Shown: one piece after another, positions 41,975 to 51,147 of the stretch
Layout: each line of letters begins with the position of its first letter
Numbering within the stretch: position 1 is the stretch's first letter
Source of the DNA: Streptomyces fumigatiscleroticus
GTDB taxonomy: Bacteria > Actinomycetota > Actinomycetes > Streptomycetales > Streptomycetaceae
Length of the DNA stretch: 64,000 nt
Reading direction: 5' to 3'
Assembly: GCF_014647975.1 (NCBI RefSeq)
Contig: NZ_BMQF01000015.1
Location: forward strand, 124,001 to 188,000
The notes under the pieces: model-generated
What the model was told of the DNA's origin: nothing
The model's input: the letters and a program-made list of their open reading frames with translations, nothing else
Database searches by the model: none
Program-made: the position numbers and the translations under genes

Positions 41975-44071
41975 TCATTCCCGGGCAAGCGGCGGACAAC
42001 TTGTCACGCAGCGCGGACCGTTCCCCCGTGAAGTGGGCGGGGCCGGTGTGGGTGTCGTGGCCGGTTGTCGCAGCAGTTGTTCGATGAGGCGCTCTCTGGC
42101 GAGGGCGAGGTGGCGCCGGTAGGTGCCGTAGGGAACCCCGAGTCGTCGGGCGGCGGCCTTGTGGGTGCGGGAGACCGTGATGTAGGTGGCGGTGAGAGCC
42201 TCGTGGGCCTTGACGCCCGCGGGGTCGATCTGTATCGCGTCGAGGGCGGTGGTGATGGCGCCGCGCAGGTCCGCGGCCGGGTCGGGTGAGCCCGGCGGTA
42301 CGAGGTGGGAGTGGAGCAGGACGCTGGTGGCGAAGGCGCGGGGGGTGTGCCAGGTGCGCAGCGCCTCGAGCACGCCTTCCGCGAACTCGGTGCGCGGCAG
42401 CCGGCCTCCTGGGCCGCTCATGGCGGCCGTCGCGGGCCATGTCGTCACGGGCGTGACCGCGGTGCGAGCCCGGTGTTGCGCCCACTGTTCCACCGTCTGC
42501 CGCCGCCAGTCCCGGCCGAAGACGTGCTGTTGCCGCCCGCCGACCTCCACGGCCGCGAGCTCCGGCATTCCGGCCTCGGCGAGGTAACGCCCCCACCGGT
42601 CGGCGTCCTCGAAGACGGTGAAGGTCACCGCACGTCCGTAGGTCCTCATCTCCTCGCCGATGGCGCGCCGGCTGATGAGCTCCATCAGGGGCGAGGGCCG
42701 TTGGTGCCCGCCGCACTGCACCGCGAAGCGGCGGATGCCCAGATGTTCGCCCGGCTTCAGGGGGGCGACCGCCTCCACGAGGTCCCAGACTGCTGCGATC
42801 ACCGGGTCCTCGGCGCGGTCCTCGGGCAGTGGTGCGTCCAGCCGCAGGATGGCCATGAACGACACGGGTGCGGAAGAGTCCGCGTAGCGGTGGACGCGGA
42901 AGGCCTCCGGCTGGCGGCGCACCCAGTGCGCGACCGCGGCCGCCGATGCCGGGCCCTCCGCTTCCTCGGCCATGCGCAGTACGCCGGGCACGTCTTCGGG
43001 CCGGAGCGGAGTGTCCTCGATGTGTGGGTGCGTCCGGTAGTTGTACAGATCGTCCGGGCCGCCCTGGTTGCGGAAGAGAAACATCCACTCGGCGACCCGC
43101 AGCAGCGCGTCGTCCTCGGCGGCGCTGCGTACCGCCTGAAGACCGGCGAGTGAGATACGGACGCGGACGTCGTCGTAGCGCTCGGGATCCCGCCAGCGCA
43201 GGTCGGCCTCGAGGGTCGACCGCACCGCGTCGTGCGGGTGCAGCCCTTCGGGTGTGGCCTCGATGTAGGGCAACTGCCGCAGCCAGGAGAACACCGTCTC
43301 GGTGTCCGCGTCACCCAGCACCGCGCGCAGCAGGGGTTCACGGGTGACATAGGCCTGTACGACGACCTCGAGCGCGCGTCGGTGGACGGCGCTGGGCAGG
43401 TCGCCGACCAGCCGCTCGACCAGGATCGTCAGGACGTCGCCGGTGGGGTCCCACGGTGCGCCGGGTGCCGCGGCGGGCAGGGAGGCGGCCAGTGAGAGGG
43501 CGAGCGGGCTGCCTCCGGCGAAGGCGACGAAGGCGCCGCGCTGCTCGGCGGGAACGCCGCGAGCGGCGAGCAGGGCGTGGGACTGGGCGGCGTCCAGCGG
43601 CCGCACGGCCAGTGCGGTGAACAGCGGCGCCCACCCGGGATCCAGCGACCAGTCGGCGTCGGGGGCGACCCTGCCGGCCACCACCACGATCGCATGGTCG
43701 GCGAGCCGCGGCAGGAAGGTCTCGCGCAGCCACGCCTCGAGGGGCTGACACTGCTCGAAGGTGTCGATGAGCAGCACCGCGCCGGGTTCGGCGCACGCCG
43801 GGGCCGCGGCCTCCTCCAGCCGGCGCGGATCCGCGTCGAGGAACCGTCCGTCCACGTGCACCACTCGGCGGCCGATGAGCTCGGCCTGCCGGGCGGCGTA
43901 GCGCACCAGCGAGGACTTGCCGATGCCGCCGGGGCCGTGCAGATAGGCCACGAGCGGAGCGTCTGCCGCGCCCGACAGCATCCGGTCGAGCACCGCCCGC
44001 TCCGGTTCTCTGCCCACCAGTGCACCGGCTCGTGCCGCGGCCAGCCGGCCCGCCAGTTTCGCCGCATCCAA
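41975..44071 (-). CDS. ATPase-domain transcriptional regulator with C-terminal HTH
   Basis: A 698-residue protein. Residues about 15-250 form a P-loop ATPase: Walker A 'LHGPGGIGKSSLVRYAA', Walker B 'GAVLLIDTFEQCQPLEAW' and 'AGGSPLALSLAASLP'. A helical middle follows ('FSWLRQLPYIEATPEGLHPH'). The C-terminus has a helix-turn-helix-like part ('THKAAARRLGVPYGTYRRHL') followed by 'ALARERLIEQLL'. This is the layout of large ATP-dependent regulators in Streptomyces. It runs away from the cupin gene at 44200 on the same strand, 128 bases downstream of that gene's stop. Target genes unknown. Confidence 0.75.
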   Translation of the reverse strand: MDAAKLAGRLAAARAGALVGREPERAVLDRMLSGAADAPLVAYLHGPGGIGKSSLVRYAARQAELIGRRVVHVDGRFLDADPRRLEEAAAPACAEPGAVLLIDTFEQCQPLEAWLRETFLPRLADHAIVVVAGRVAPDADWSLDPGWAPLFTALAVRPLDAAQSHALLAARGVPAEQRGAFVAFAGGSPLALSLAASLPAAAPGAPWDPTGDVLTILVERLVGDLPSAVHRRALEVVVQAYVTREPLLRAVLGDADTETVFSWLRQLPYIEATPEGLHPHDAVRSTLEADLRWRDPERYDDVRVRISLAGLQAVRSAAEDDALLRVAEWMFLFRNQGGPDDLYNYRTHPHIEDTPLRPEDVPGVLRMAEEAEGPASAAAVAHWVRRQPEAFRVHRYADSSAPVSFMAILRLDAPLPEDRAEDPVIAAVWDLVEAVAPLKPGEHLGIRRFAVQCGGHQRPSPLMELISRRAIGEEMRTYGRAVTFTVFEDADRWGRYLAEAGMPELAAVEVGGRQQHVFGRDWRRQTVEQWAQHRARTAVTPVTTWPATAAMSGPGGRLPRTEFAEGVLEALRTWHTPRAFATSVLLHSHLVPPGSPDPAADLRGAITTALDAIQIDPAGVKAHEALTATYITVSRTHKAAARRLGVPYGTYRRHLALARERLIEQLLRQPATTPTPAPPTSRGNGPRCVTSCPPLARE

Positions 44072-44199
44072 TGCGCGCTCCTTCTGGTTCTGTCATGCCG
44101 CCACGGCCGGCAGGAGAGGAGCAGTCGGCCGCCGCAGTCGCGCCGCCGGGCTGCCCATCACGGTCACACCAGTCAGTCCGGCTACATCCGTGACCGGGA

Positions 44200-44700
44200 C
44201 TACAGGAACTCGCTGCGGTAGGCCGGGGCCAGCTCGGCGGCGCGGCGGCGACGCTCCGCGAGCTCGTCCTGCGACAGCTGCGGCGGCGGCGCGTCCTTGC
44301 CCGCGACGACATCGCCGATGCGCAGGAAGTACTCGTCCTGGCCGGCGGGGGTGCACATGCACAGCATGCGGGCCGGCGCACCCGAGGTGTTGCGGAAGTT
44401 GTGCGGCGCGTTGGCCGGGATGTTGATCGTGGACCCGGCCCCCACGGTGTGCTTCTGGCCGCGGAAGGTGAACTCGATCTCGCCCTCGAGGATCGTGAAC
44501 ATCTCCTCGAAGTCGTGCCGGTGCGGCGGCGGGCCGCCGCCGTCGGGCACGCGCATGTCGATCAGGCAGTACCGGCCGTCGGTCTGCTCGCCGGTGACCA
44601 GCATGGCGTACGTGTTGCCCACCAGCGAGACGTACGTCGTGCCGGGGTCGTCGGGGTTCGCCACGGTCAGCGACCGGGACGGATCGTCGTCGGGAAGCAT
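44200..44700 (-). CDS. Cupin-domain protein
   Basis: A 166-residue single cupin. Cupin motif 1 with metal-binding His residues: 'PPPHRHDFEEMFTILEGEIE'; motif 2: 'NIPANAPHNFRNTSG'. Expected to be a metal-dependent oxygenase, isomerase or sensor; the reaction is unknown. Start at 44700 follows the usual position before the first strand and leaves a 250-base divergent gap to the AraC gene at 44951, its likely regulator. Confidence 0.82.
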   Translation of the reverse strand: MLPDDDPSRSLTVANPDDPGTTYVSLVGNTYAMLVTGEQTDGRYCLIDMRVPDGGGPPPHRHDFEEMFTILEGEIEFTFRGQKHTVGAGSTINIPANAPHNFRNTSGAPARMLCMCTPAGQDEYFLRIGDVVAGKDAPPPQLSQDELAERRRRAAELAPAYRSEFL

Positions 44701-44950
44701 CGCGGTGGTCTCCTCAGGGGTCGGTCGGGTGGGAGTCGGTCGCCGGGTGCGACGACGGCCTCGCCGCTGGGCAGTGCGCCCGCGGCGGCGCTGGTGTGCG
44801 GGGCCGGCGGCTCGGCCGGCGGCACCCGCAGGCCGTAGATCGTTGACGGTTGAAGTGCAGCCAAGAGTAAGAACGGCCATGCGTAGAAAGCGTGTACGTT
44901 TGCGACACCGGATGGGATTCCGGCGACATCTTCATCGGCGCGGAGGACAC

Positions 44951-45934
44951 ATGAGGAGCAGGCCGCGTTTCCGTGGTCCGGGCGGCAAGGTGGGCACGTT
45001 CAGCGTCGACGCCGACTCCACCGGCACCGGCCGGGGAACGTGGGAGCCGTTCATCGACACCTGGAACGACCGCATGGGGGACCTGTACCCCCTGCCGGAG
45101 TTCAGCGCTTCCACGGTCGACGGCTTCCAGGGGACAATGCGCTCGGTGACCCTGGAGGACACCGCCGTCAACGAGCTCTGGGGCTCCTCCCCCGTGAGCA
45201 CCCGGGCAGTCGGGACACACGAGCACGACCAGATCAGGCTGTACGTCGGGCTGCGCGGCGCGGTGGCCCTGCGGAACCCGCACGATCAGGGCGGTGACGC
45301 CTACGTCTCGGCCGGCACCTACTTCCTGCACCATGTCGTGACGGAGAACCACTTCCACACCACGCCGGAGATCGGCACCCGCATCTTCATCTTCCCCGGC
45401 GACGCCCTGCGGTCCCTGGTCGCCGGGAAACCGCGCGCCGGCCGGGCCACCTCGCCCGCGGCGCAGATCCTGATGGCGCACACCAGCATGGTGCAGCGGA
45501 CCGTGAGCGACCTCGGCCCGGTGGGCGCCCACGCGTCCCGCAACGCCCTGCTCGAACTGGCCAAGGGGCTGGTCCTCGACCACTTCGACGACCGCGAGCC
45601 CGCCTTCACCCCGGCGCTGGCACAAGCGGCCAAGGACCTGGCCGACGCCCGCCTCACCGACGCGGACCTGTCGCCGGCCGCCATCGCCGCGCACCTGCAC
45701 GTCTCGGTCCGCACCCTGCAACGGGCCTTCGCGAGTCTGGAGGAGTCGTTCAGTGCCTACATCCGCCGCCGGCGCCTGGAGGAAGCAGCCACGGCACTCA
45801 CCGCCCCCGGATCACGGCTCAGCGTCTCCGAGGCCGCCGCGCGCTGGCACTTCACCGACAGCAGCCACTTCATCCGCGCTTTCAAAAGGCAATACCAGGC
45901 AACACCGGCGCAGTTCGCACGCCGACCGGCCTGA
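44951..45934 (+). CDS. AraC-family regulator
   Basis: A 327-residue regulator. The N-terminal part (about residues 1-200) is a cupin-like ligand domain of the kind found in AraC proteins with 'STRAVGTHEHDQIRLYVGL'. The C-terminal 100 residues are the double helix-turn-helix: 'LSPAAIAAHLHVSVRTLQRA', 'SFSAYIRRRRLEEAATAL' and 'EAAARWHFTDSSHFIRAFKR'. GGAGG lies four bases before the ATG. It is divergent from the cupin gene at 44200, the most likely target. Confidence 0.85.
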   Translation: MRSRPRFRGPGGKVGTFSVDADSTGTGRGTWEPFIDTWNDRMGDLYPLPEFSASTVDGFQGTMRSVTLEDTAVNELWGSSPVSTRAVGTHEHDQIRLYVGLRGAVALRNPHDQGGDAYVSAGTYFLHHVVTENHFHTTPEIGTRIFIFPGDALRSLVAGKPRAGRATSPAAQILMAHTSMVQRTVSDLGPVGAHASRNALLELAKGLVLDHFDDREPAFTPALAQAAKDLADARLTDADLSPAAIAAHLHVSVRTLQRAFASLEESFSAYIRRRRLEEAATALTAPGSRLSVSEAAARWHFTDSSHFIRAFKRQYQATPAQFARRPA

Positions 45935-46059
45935 CGCCTCAGCCTCCTTCTTCTGTCCCCGTTCCTGTTCACCTTCACCGGCGACCGCCGCGGCCGGCCC
46001 GGCATCTCGCCGCGTGCTGATCCGCCGCGGTCTGCGAGGCTCCGACGCCTGTCGAGTCC

Positions 46060-46563
46060 TTACGCTCCGCCTTTGCGACGGCGGGGCCCGGCCGAGCGAG
46101 GCGGCGTCGAGCGCATGTGGTCGCGCACCGGCGCCAGCAGGCCGGCGAGAGCCTCGACGTCGTCGCGCGAAAGCGGCTCGAACAGAAGTCCGCTGACCAC
46201 CTGGACGTGACCCGGCAGCACCTTCGCGAGCAGCTCACGCCCGGCATCGGTGATGGTGACGGTGATGCTCCGCTCGTCGTCCAGCGAGGGAGCGCGGACG
46301 ACCAGGCCCTGCTTCTCGAGCAGACCCACCTGGTACGTCAGGCCGCTGCGGCTGTAGACGACGCCGTCGGCCAGGTCGGTCATGCGATGACTGCCCGTCG
46401 GCGAGTCTCCGAGGCGGGCCAGCAGCTGGAACTGCACATAACTGAGATCGCCGGTCTCACGCAGCTGCTGCTCGACCGCATGCCGGAGCAGGCTGGTCAC
46501 CTCGATGAGGTCGAAGTAGGCACCGAGCTGCACGGGGTCGAGCGACGGCGGCGAATCAGGCAT
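46060..46563 (-). CDS. MarR-family repressor
   Basis: A 167-residue MarR regulator: 'DLSYVQFQLLARLGDSPTG', 'HRMTDLADGVVYSRSGLTYQ', 'VGLLEKQGLVVRAPSLDDER' and 'SITVTITDAGRELLAKVLPG'. The recognition helix and the Asp-x-Arg wing are intact. No conserved Cys is seen, so it probably responds to a bound ligand rather than by oxidation. A perfect palindrome (46579-46592) lies 15 bases upstream of its start, and the same core occurs twice upstream of the oxidoreductase at 48039, so it very likely represses itself and that gene. Confidence 0.88.
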   Translation of the reverse strand: MPDSPPSLDPVQLGAYFDLIEVTSLLRHAVEQQLRETGDLSYVQFQLLARLGDSPTGSHRMTDLADGVVYSRSGLTYQVGLLEKQGLVVRAPSLDDERSITVTITDAGRELLAKVLPGHVQVVSGLLFEPLSRDDVEALAGLLAPVRDHMRSTPPRSAGPRRRKGGA

Positions 46564-46578
46564 GACCCGAGTCTACTG

Positions 46579-46592
46579 CTTCGAATTCGAAG
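46579..46592. promoter_or_regulatory. MarR operator, copy 1
   Basis: CTTCGAATTCGAAG, a perfect 14-base palindrome just upstream of the MarR gene. It has the same core as the longer palindromes at 47953-47970 and 47989-48010. Confidence 0.75.
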
Positions 46593-46848
46593 AGTGCGGC
46601 CCGCCGTCGGTTCCAGCCGCCGCAGGCGGAGCCGGAACCGAACCCCCGCGAGTTCCGGTGCCCTCCCGGGCGGGTGGAGCGGGCGGACGCGTGGATCCCA
46701 CGGACCCGATGTCATGACCTCCTGAGCACACGAGGTGGGCAGTGTCGGGCCCGACTGAGCACCGCGGAACATGGAGATCGGGCAGGGGTGCGGCGCAGGG
46801 TTGCGGAGAGAGGACGGCGCCGCCGCCCGCGGATCCGGAGGACCGGCC

Positions 46849-47316
46849 ATGAGCATCCCCTACCTCGCGCAACGCGAGGACCAGCAGCAGCTCGAGTGGA
46901 TCGGCGGGAGTGTCTTCCGTGTCCTGCTCGACGCCGAGGCGACCGGCGGGCAGCTGACCGTCGGCCGCTTCGACGTCAGCGAGGGCGAGGCCCCGCCGTT
47001 CCACGTGCACGACAACGAGGACGAGGTCTTCCTGCTCCTGTCCGGTTCGGCGCTGGTGTGCGCCGACGACCAGGAGCGCGAGTTGCGGGAGGGCGGCATC
47101 GTCTTCCTGCCCCGGCGCGTCCCACAGGGTTACCGCATCACCTCCGAGAAGGCGGATCTCCTGCTCATCTCCACCCCCGGAGGACTGGAGAAGATGTTCC
47201 GCCACGCGGGCCGTGACCTTCGTGAACCACGCCCGGAGGGCTTCGAGATCCCCGCGCAGCTGCTCGCCGAAGCCGCGGAACCGTCCGGCAACGTCGTCCT
47301 CGGGCCTCCCCGGTGA
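46849..47316 (+). CDS. Cupin-domain protein
   Basis: A 155-residue cupin: motif 1 'PPFHVHDNEDEVFLLLSGSA' with two His and a Glu, motif 2 'FLPRRVPQGYRI', where the second-motif His is replaced by Tyr/Gln, so metal binding may be weakened. It resembles small cupins next to quinone or flavonoid-modifying genes. Start at 46849 follows GGAGG by seven bases. It lies between the MarR gene and the flavin reductase gene. Confidence 0.8.
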   Translation: MSIPYLAQREDQQQLEWIGGSVFRVLLDAEATGGQLTVGRFDVSEGEAPPFHVHDNEDEVFLLLSGSALVCADDQERELREGGIVFLPRRVPQGYRITSEKADLLLISTPGGLEKMFRHAGRDLREPRPEGFEIPAQLLAEAAEPSGNVVLGPPR

Positions 47317-47365
47317 CGGCACCGCAGCCCGGCCGCGGAGAAGAAGCCGTGGACACGGTGCCGGG

Positions 47366-47941
47366 ATGAGCACCGCTGCGTGGAGTCCGGTGTCCTTGGC
47401 CGTCGTGAGCGCCGGTACCGGCTGTCCGCGTCCGACCCGCCTGCTCGCGGACTGGGTCGCGGAGGCTGTGTGCCGGTCACTCGCGGCCGGCGGTGCGCGC
47501 GCCGAGGTGGAGGTGGTGGAGCTGCACCGGCTGGCGGCCGACCTCGCCCAGCACTCCGCCCACGGCCGCGCCAGCCTCGACCTGCGGGAGGCGGTCGCGG
47601 CGGTCGTGGCGGCCGACGGGCTGGTGGTGGCGACCCCCGTGCTCGCCGCTTCTCCGAGCGAGGTGTTCGACTCGTTCTTCGCCGTCCTCGGCAACGGAGT
47701 CCTCTCCGGCATGCCGGTGCTCCTGGCGCTCGACAGCAGCTCCCCCTGGCAGCCACCCGCCCTCACGCAGGTCATACGCAGGCGGCTGACCGACGTGCGT
47801 GCCGATCCCATGCCCACGATCGTCGTCGCCGGTCCCGCCGACCGGCAGGCCGCGACTGGACGCGAGGCGGGGCGGCTGCACGCCCGCATCGACCGAGCCG
47901 CCACCGAACTCGCCGCGGCGATGCGCTCGCACCGGCAGTGA
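47366..47941 (+). CDS. NAD(P)H-dependent FMN reductase family protein
   Basis: A 191-residue flavodoxin-fold protein. The phosphate-binding loop is 'LAVVSAGTGCPRPTRLLADW', followed by 'VVELHRLAADLAQHSA' and 'DGLVVATPVLAASPSEVFDS', typical of the FMN reductase group. It would supply reduced flavin or act on quinones. It lies 49 bases after the cupin stop and ends just before the two operator palindromes, so it may be cotranscribed with the cupin. Confidence 0.75.
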   Translation: MSTAAWSPVSLAVVSAGTGCPRPTRLLADWVAEAVCRSLAAGGARAEVEVVELHRLAADLAQHSAHGRASLDLREAVAAVVAADGLVVATPVLAASPSEVFDSFFAVLGNGVLSGMPVLLALDSSSPWQPPALTQVIRRRLTDVRADPMPTIVVAGPADRQAATGREAGRLHARIDRAATELAAAMRSHRQ

Positions 47942-47952
47942 CCCACAACACT

Positions 47953-47970
47953 TGCTTCGAATTCGAAGCA
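47953..47970. promoter_or_regulatory. MarR operator, copy 2
   Basis: TGCTTCGAATTCGAAGCA, a perfect 18-base palindrome with the same core as the site at the MarR gene. Its centre is 38 bases from the centre of copy 3. Confidence 0.78.
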
Positions 47971-47988
47971 GCGGTACCGTCATCAACA

Positions 47989-48010
47989 GTTGCTTCGAAT
48001 TCGAAGCAAC
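47989..48010. promoter_or_regulatory. MarR operator, copy 3
   Basis: A perfect 22-base palindrome, core GCTTCGAATTCGAAGC with GTT and AAC flanks, 28 bases upstream of the oxidoreductase start at 48039. Together with copy 2 it suggests tight repression by the MarR protein. Confidence 0.8.
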
Positions 48011-48038
48011 TCCGATCGCAGTGAAGGTGAGAACCGAG

Positions 48039-48983
48039 ATGAAGGCAGTGCGTTTCCACGAGTACGGCGACCCCGGCGTCCTGCGCTACGAGGACGTGGA
48101 GCAGCCCGTCCCCGCAGTCGGGGAGGTCCGGATCCGCGTCGCTGCGACATCGTTCAACTCCGTGGACGGCAACATCCGCGGCGGCTTCATGCAGGGCCCC
48201 ATCCCGGTGGCGCTGCCGCACACTCCCGGTATCGACGTCGCCGGCACGGTCGACGCGCTGGGCGAGGGCGTGAACGGCCTCAAGGCCGGCGACGACGTCG
48301 TCGGCTTCCTGCCGATGGACGGCAACGGAGCCGCCGCGGAGTACGTCCTCGCACCGGCCGGGATCCTGGCCCCGGCGCCCAAGAGCGTGCCGCTGGCCGA
48401 CGCCGCCGCGCTGCCCGTGGTGGGCCTGACCGCGTACCAGGCGCTGTTCGACCACGGCAGGCTGACGGCCGGGCAACGCGTGCTGATCAACGGCGCCGGC
48501 GGCGCGGTCGGCGGCTACGCCGTGCAGCTGGCCAAGAACGCCGGTGCCCACGTCATCGCCACAGCCAGCCCGCGCAGCCGCGAGGCGGTCACGTCCGCCG
48601 GCGCCGACGACGTCATCGACCACACCACCACCAGCGTGACCGCGGTGGTGACCGAACCGGTCGACGTCGCACTCAACCTCGCACCGGTCGATCCGGCCGA
48701 ACTGGCCGCGCTGCTCCCCTTGGTCCGTCCCGGCGGGGTCGTCGTGAACACCACGGTGTGGATGCCCGCCCCCAGCGACGAGGAGCGCGGCGTACGGGGC
48801 ATCGACCTGTTCGTCCGCAGCGACGCCGACCAGCTGGCGCAGCTGGTGGCGCTGATCGACCGCGGCGAGCTGCGCGTCGACGTCGCCGAGCGGGTGCTGC
48901 TGGCCGAACTGCCGGCGCTGCACGCCCGAGCCGCCCAGGGCGCGGTGCACGGCAAGGTCATCGTCGTCCCGTCCGCCGGCTGA
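48039..48983 (+). CDS. Quinone-oxidoreductase-like NADP enzyme
   Basis: A 314-residue medium-chain dehydrogenase/reductase without the structural zinc: 'MKAVRFHEYGDPGVLRYEDV' start, 'PHTPGIDVAGTVDALGEGVN', NADP site 'GQRVLINGAGGAVGGYAVQL' and the end 'AAQGAVHGKVIVVP'. Such enzymes reduce quinones or reactive alkenals with NADPH. It has the two strongest copies of the MarR palindrome directly upstream. The Old Yellow Enzyme remnant that follows suggests this was a module for detoxifying electrophiles. Confidence 0.87.
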   Translation: MKAVRFHEYGDPGVLRYEDVEQPVPAVGEVRIRVAATSFNSVDGNIRGGFMQGPIPVALPHTPGIDVAGTVDALGEGVNGLKAGDDVVGFLPMDGNGAAAEYVLAPAGILAPAPKSVPLADAAALPVVGLTAYQALFDHGRLTAGQRVLINGAGGAVGGYAVQLAKNAGAHVIATASPRSREAVTSAGADDVIDHTTTSVTAVVTEPVDVALNLAPVDPAELAALLPLVRPGGVVVNTTVWMPAPSDEERGVRGIDLFVRSDADQLAQLVALIDRGELRVDVAERVLLAELPALHARAAQGAVHGKVIVVPSAG

Positions 48984-49089
48984 CACCGACCTCCACCGGA
49001 GGGAAAGGGCCGCGGCACTCGGCTCGGACGCCGAGATCGCCGCGGCGCCGGCCCCGATGACCGGCGCGACGGCGGACGCCGCACCACCG

Positions 49090-49560
49090 GCCGTGGGCGT
49101 TGTCGCGTCCGCGGCGGTGGCCGGCGACATCGGCACCGAACGCACCGGTCCGCGCATCTCTCCGCGCAACCCCTGCGACGACGTGGTCGAGCACGACACC
49201 CGAGACCCGTGTGCGGCGCTGCTCGCGGGTGTGGCGCCGCTGAACCTCGCCTGCCTGCACGTGGTCCACGGGGGCGACGAGGAAGTGCTGCGACAACTGC
49301 GGCGGGAACGGCCGACGGCCCTGTTTCTCAACCGGGCGGGCGCCGGCATCGACGCGCGCGTCGCCGACCTCGACGCCGGCCTGGCCGACGTCGTCACGGT
49401 CGGCACGACGGCACCGGCCGACCCCGGCCTCCCGGCCCGCCGCCGCTCGGGCACACGGCTCAACGGGCCCGACCCGGCCACGTCCTACCGCGGCGACCAC
49501 CTCGGCCGCACCGACTGCTCCACCCCGCCGTGGCGTCCGCCAGCGGTGCCGACACCATGA
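49090..49560 (+). pseudogene. Old Yellow Enzyme family, C-terminal remnant
   Basis: The frame holds the C-terminal half of an NADH:flavin oxidoreductase/OYE-type alkene reductase: 'IGTERTGPRISPRNPCDDVV', 'APLNLACLHVVHGGDEEVLR', 'RPTALFLNRAGAGIDARVAD' and 'VTVGTTAPADPGLPARR'. The first half of the barrel with its catalytic His-Asn/His pair and much of the FMN site is missing, and the start is fused to unrelated sequence. It probably belonged to the MarR-controlled cluster. Confidence 0.7.
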
Positions 49561-49570
49561 CGAGAACCGC

Positions 49571-49880
49571 GTGACCACCCCCGAACGCCGGCCCGCCGAC
49601 CTCTTCGCCGAAATGATCAGCACCCGCGACCCGGACCTGGTGGACCGGTTCGTCGCCGAGGACTACGTCAATCACAACGACTTCGTCGCGGACGGGCGCG
49701 AGGCCAACCGTCGGTTCGGTCCGCGTTCCTCACCGGCCTGCCCGACGTGGAAGTCACGATGGAGGACCTGGTCGTCTCCGGTGACCGCATCGTGGGCCGC
49801 TTCGTCTACCGCGGTACCCACACCGGGGACCTGTTGGGCATCCCCGCCACTGGCCAAGCCGTCGGTCACCTTGCGCGCAG
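49571..49880 (+). pseudogene. Ester cyclase (SnoaL-like), frameshifted and truncated
   Basis: Starts 'RDPDLVDRFVAEDYVNHNDF' in frame with the GTG at 49571; continues one frame over as 'DVEVTMEDLVVSGDRIVGRF' and 'HTGDLLGIPATGQAV'. The catalytic Asp and His positions of the SnoaL-type fold are partly kept. The end is cut where the diacylglycerol-kinase gene begins on the other strand. Confidence 0.65.
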
Positions 49881-50885
49881 GCCCCGGGGGAATCGGCCGG
49901 CGCCGGCAGGCGGGGTGGGCGGAGGCGGCACCGTTTGCCGTGTCTCCGAGCGTCCGGGCGCGGGCTCGTGCGGGACCCCCGGCCGGTTCCTCGGCAGCAG
50001 GACGCGCAGTCCGCCCGGCCGGACTCGGCAGGTGACGGGAAGCGGCAGAGTCACGGGTTCGCCGTCGATCCCGGCGTGGAGGTGAGGCGTGCCGCCACGC
50101 ATCGTGATCTCGGCCGCCGTCCAGGCGACGGCCGGTTCGCCCGTCCGCTCCCGATCGTCCTGCCGGAGCAGGTCACGGCGCAGGCGCCGGAGCAGGTCCG
50201 GCGGCGTGTCGGGCGGACGCCTGAGCACGATGCAGCCGAGCGTCCCGGTGGTGAGGGAGAAGCGGCGCCCCAGGTAGCGGGGAGTGGCGAGGTGGTAGGG
50301 GTTGTTGGAGACCAGCACCACCTGCGGGCGCCTGATGGGGCCTTGCGGGGTGTCGATGTCGGCCTCGACCCACTGTTCTCCCCTGAGGTAGTCCGGTGCG
50401 ACCCTGGCGAAGGTACGCGCCTTGTCCTCCCGGTACCCGGGCTCCAGCAGGGCTTCGGCATAGATGCCGAAGGAGACGTTGTTGACGAAGACGTGCGGGC
50501 CGACCGTGGCGAGGTCCACCCGTGTCAGGATGCCGTTGCTCAGGGCGTCCAGTGAAAGGACCGGGTCGCGGATGTCCAGGCCCAGATCCCGGGCGAAGTG
50601 GTTGCGCGTGCCGGCCGGGACGACCAGCAGTGGCCGGTGTGCGGCGGCGGCCACCGCGGCGACGGCCGACACCGTGCCGTCACCGCCCGCGACCCCCAGC
50701 ACCTGTGTCCCTTCCTCAACGGCGCGCCTGGCCAGCGATGCCGCGTCGTGCTCGGCAGTGGTCGGCCAGACTCGTGCCCCCAGACCCTCGGCCCGGTCGA
50801 TCAGGTCGGACCGAGCAGCTTTGCCGCCGCCCGAGTGCGGATTCGCCACGATCACGACCCGGGTAGTTGTCCCGATGCCGGCCAT
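49866..50885 (-). CDS. Diacylglycerol kinase-like lipid kinase
   Basis: A 339-residue member of the DAGK catalytic-domain family. Nucleotide-binding motif 'VLGVAGGDGTVSAVAAV' (GGDGT), opening 'RVVIVANPHSGGGKAARSDL', and 'PLLVVPAGTRNHFARDLGLD' with the conserved Gly-Thr-x-Asn-His-Phe-Ala. The C-terminal domain includes 'FVNNVSFGIYAEALLEPGYR'. It phosphorylates a diacylglycerol or similar lipid at the membrane. The last 40 residues are Pro/Arg-rich and may be altered by the joint with the ester cyclase remnant. Start at 50885 is the usual family start. Confidence 0.85.
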   Translation of the reverse strand: MAGIGTTTRVVIVANPHSGGGKAARSDLIDRAEGLGARVWPTTAEHDAASLARRAVEEGTQVLGVAGGDGTVSAVAAVAAAAHRPLLVVPAGTRNHFARDLGLDIRDPVLSLDALSNGILTRVDLATVGPHVFVNNVSFGIYAEALLEPGYREDKARTFARVAPDYLRGEQWVEADIDTPQGPIRRPQVVLVSNNPYHLATPRYLGRRFSLTTGTLGCIVLRRPPDTPPDLLRRLRRDLLRQDDRERTGEPAVAWTAAEITMRGGTPHLHAGIDGEPVTLPLPVTCRVRPGGLRVLLPRNRPGVPHEPAPGRSETRQTVPPPPTPPAGAGRFPRGLRAR

Positions 50886-51147
50886 CACCGCCCCCTTCGC
50901 CACACGGCCGGCCGTCGGCCGGCCGTGTGGAAGCCGGTCCATGGTGCCGTACGACCGGACTGGCGCATCGGCGCCAGCGGCGGCGGGAAGCAGCTGCCGG
51001 GCCCCGATGCACTCGACGTCCTCGGCCGGGCCGGCGGCCGGGAGGCTGCGCAGCGCGGCAGCGGGACCCAGCCGGGCGGCCCGGTCGGTCGCGTGAGCGG
51101 CGGCCCCGGCGATGATGCCGGGTACGCGGGAGCCGGAGCCGCCGCGA

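Noticed and set aside
47772..49481. 569-codon minus-strand frame over the oxidoreductase
   Set aside because: Antisense to a well-supported quinone-oxidoreductase-like gene; its apparent 'CFEFEA' motif is only the translated MarR palindrome.
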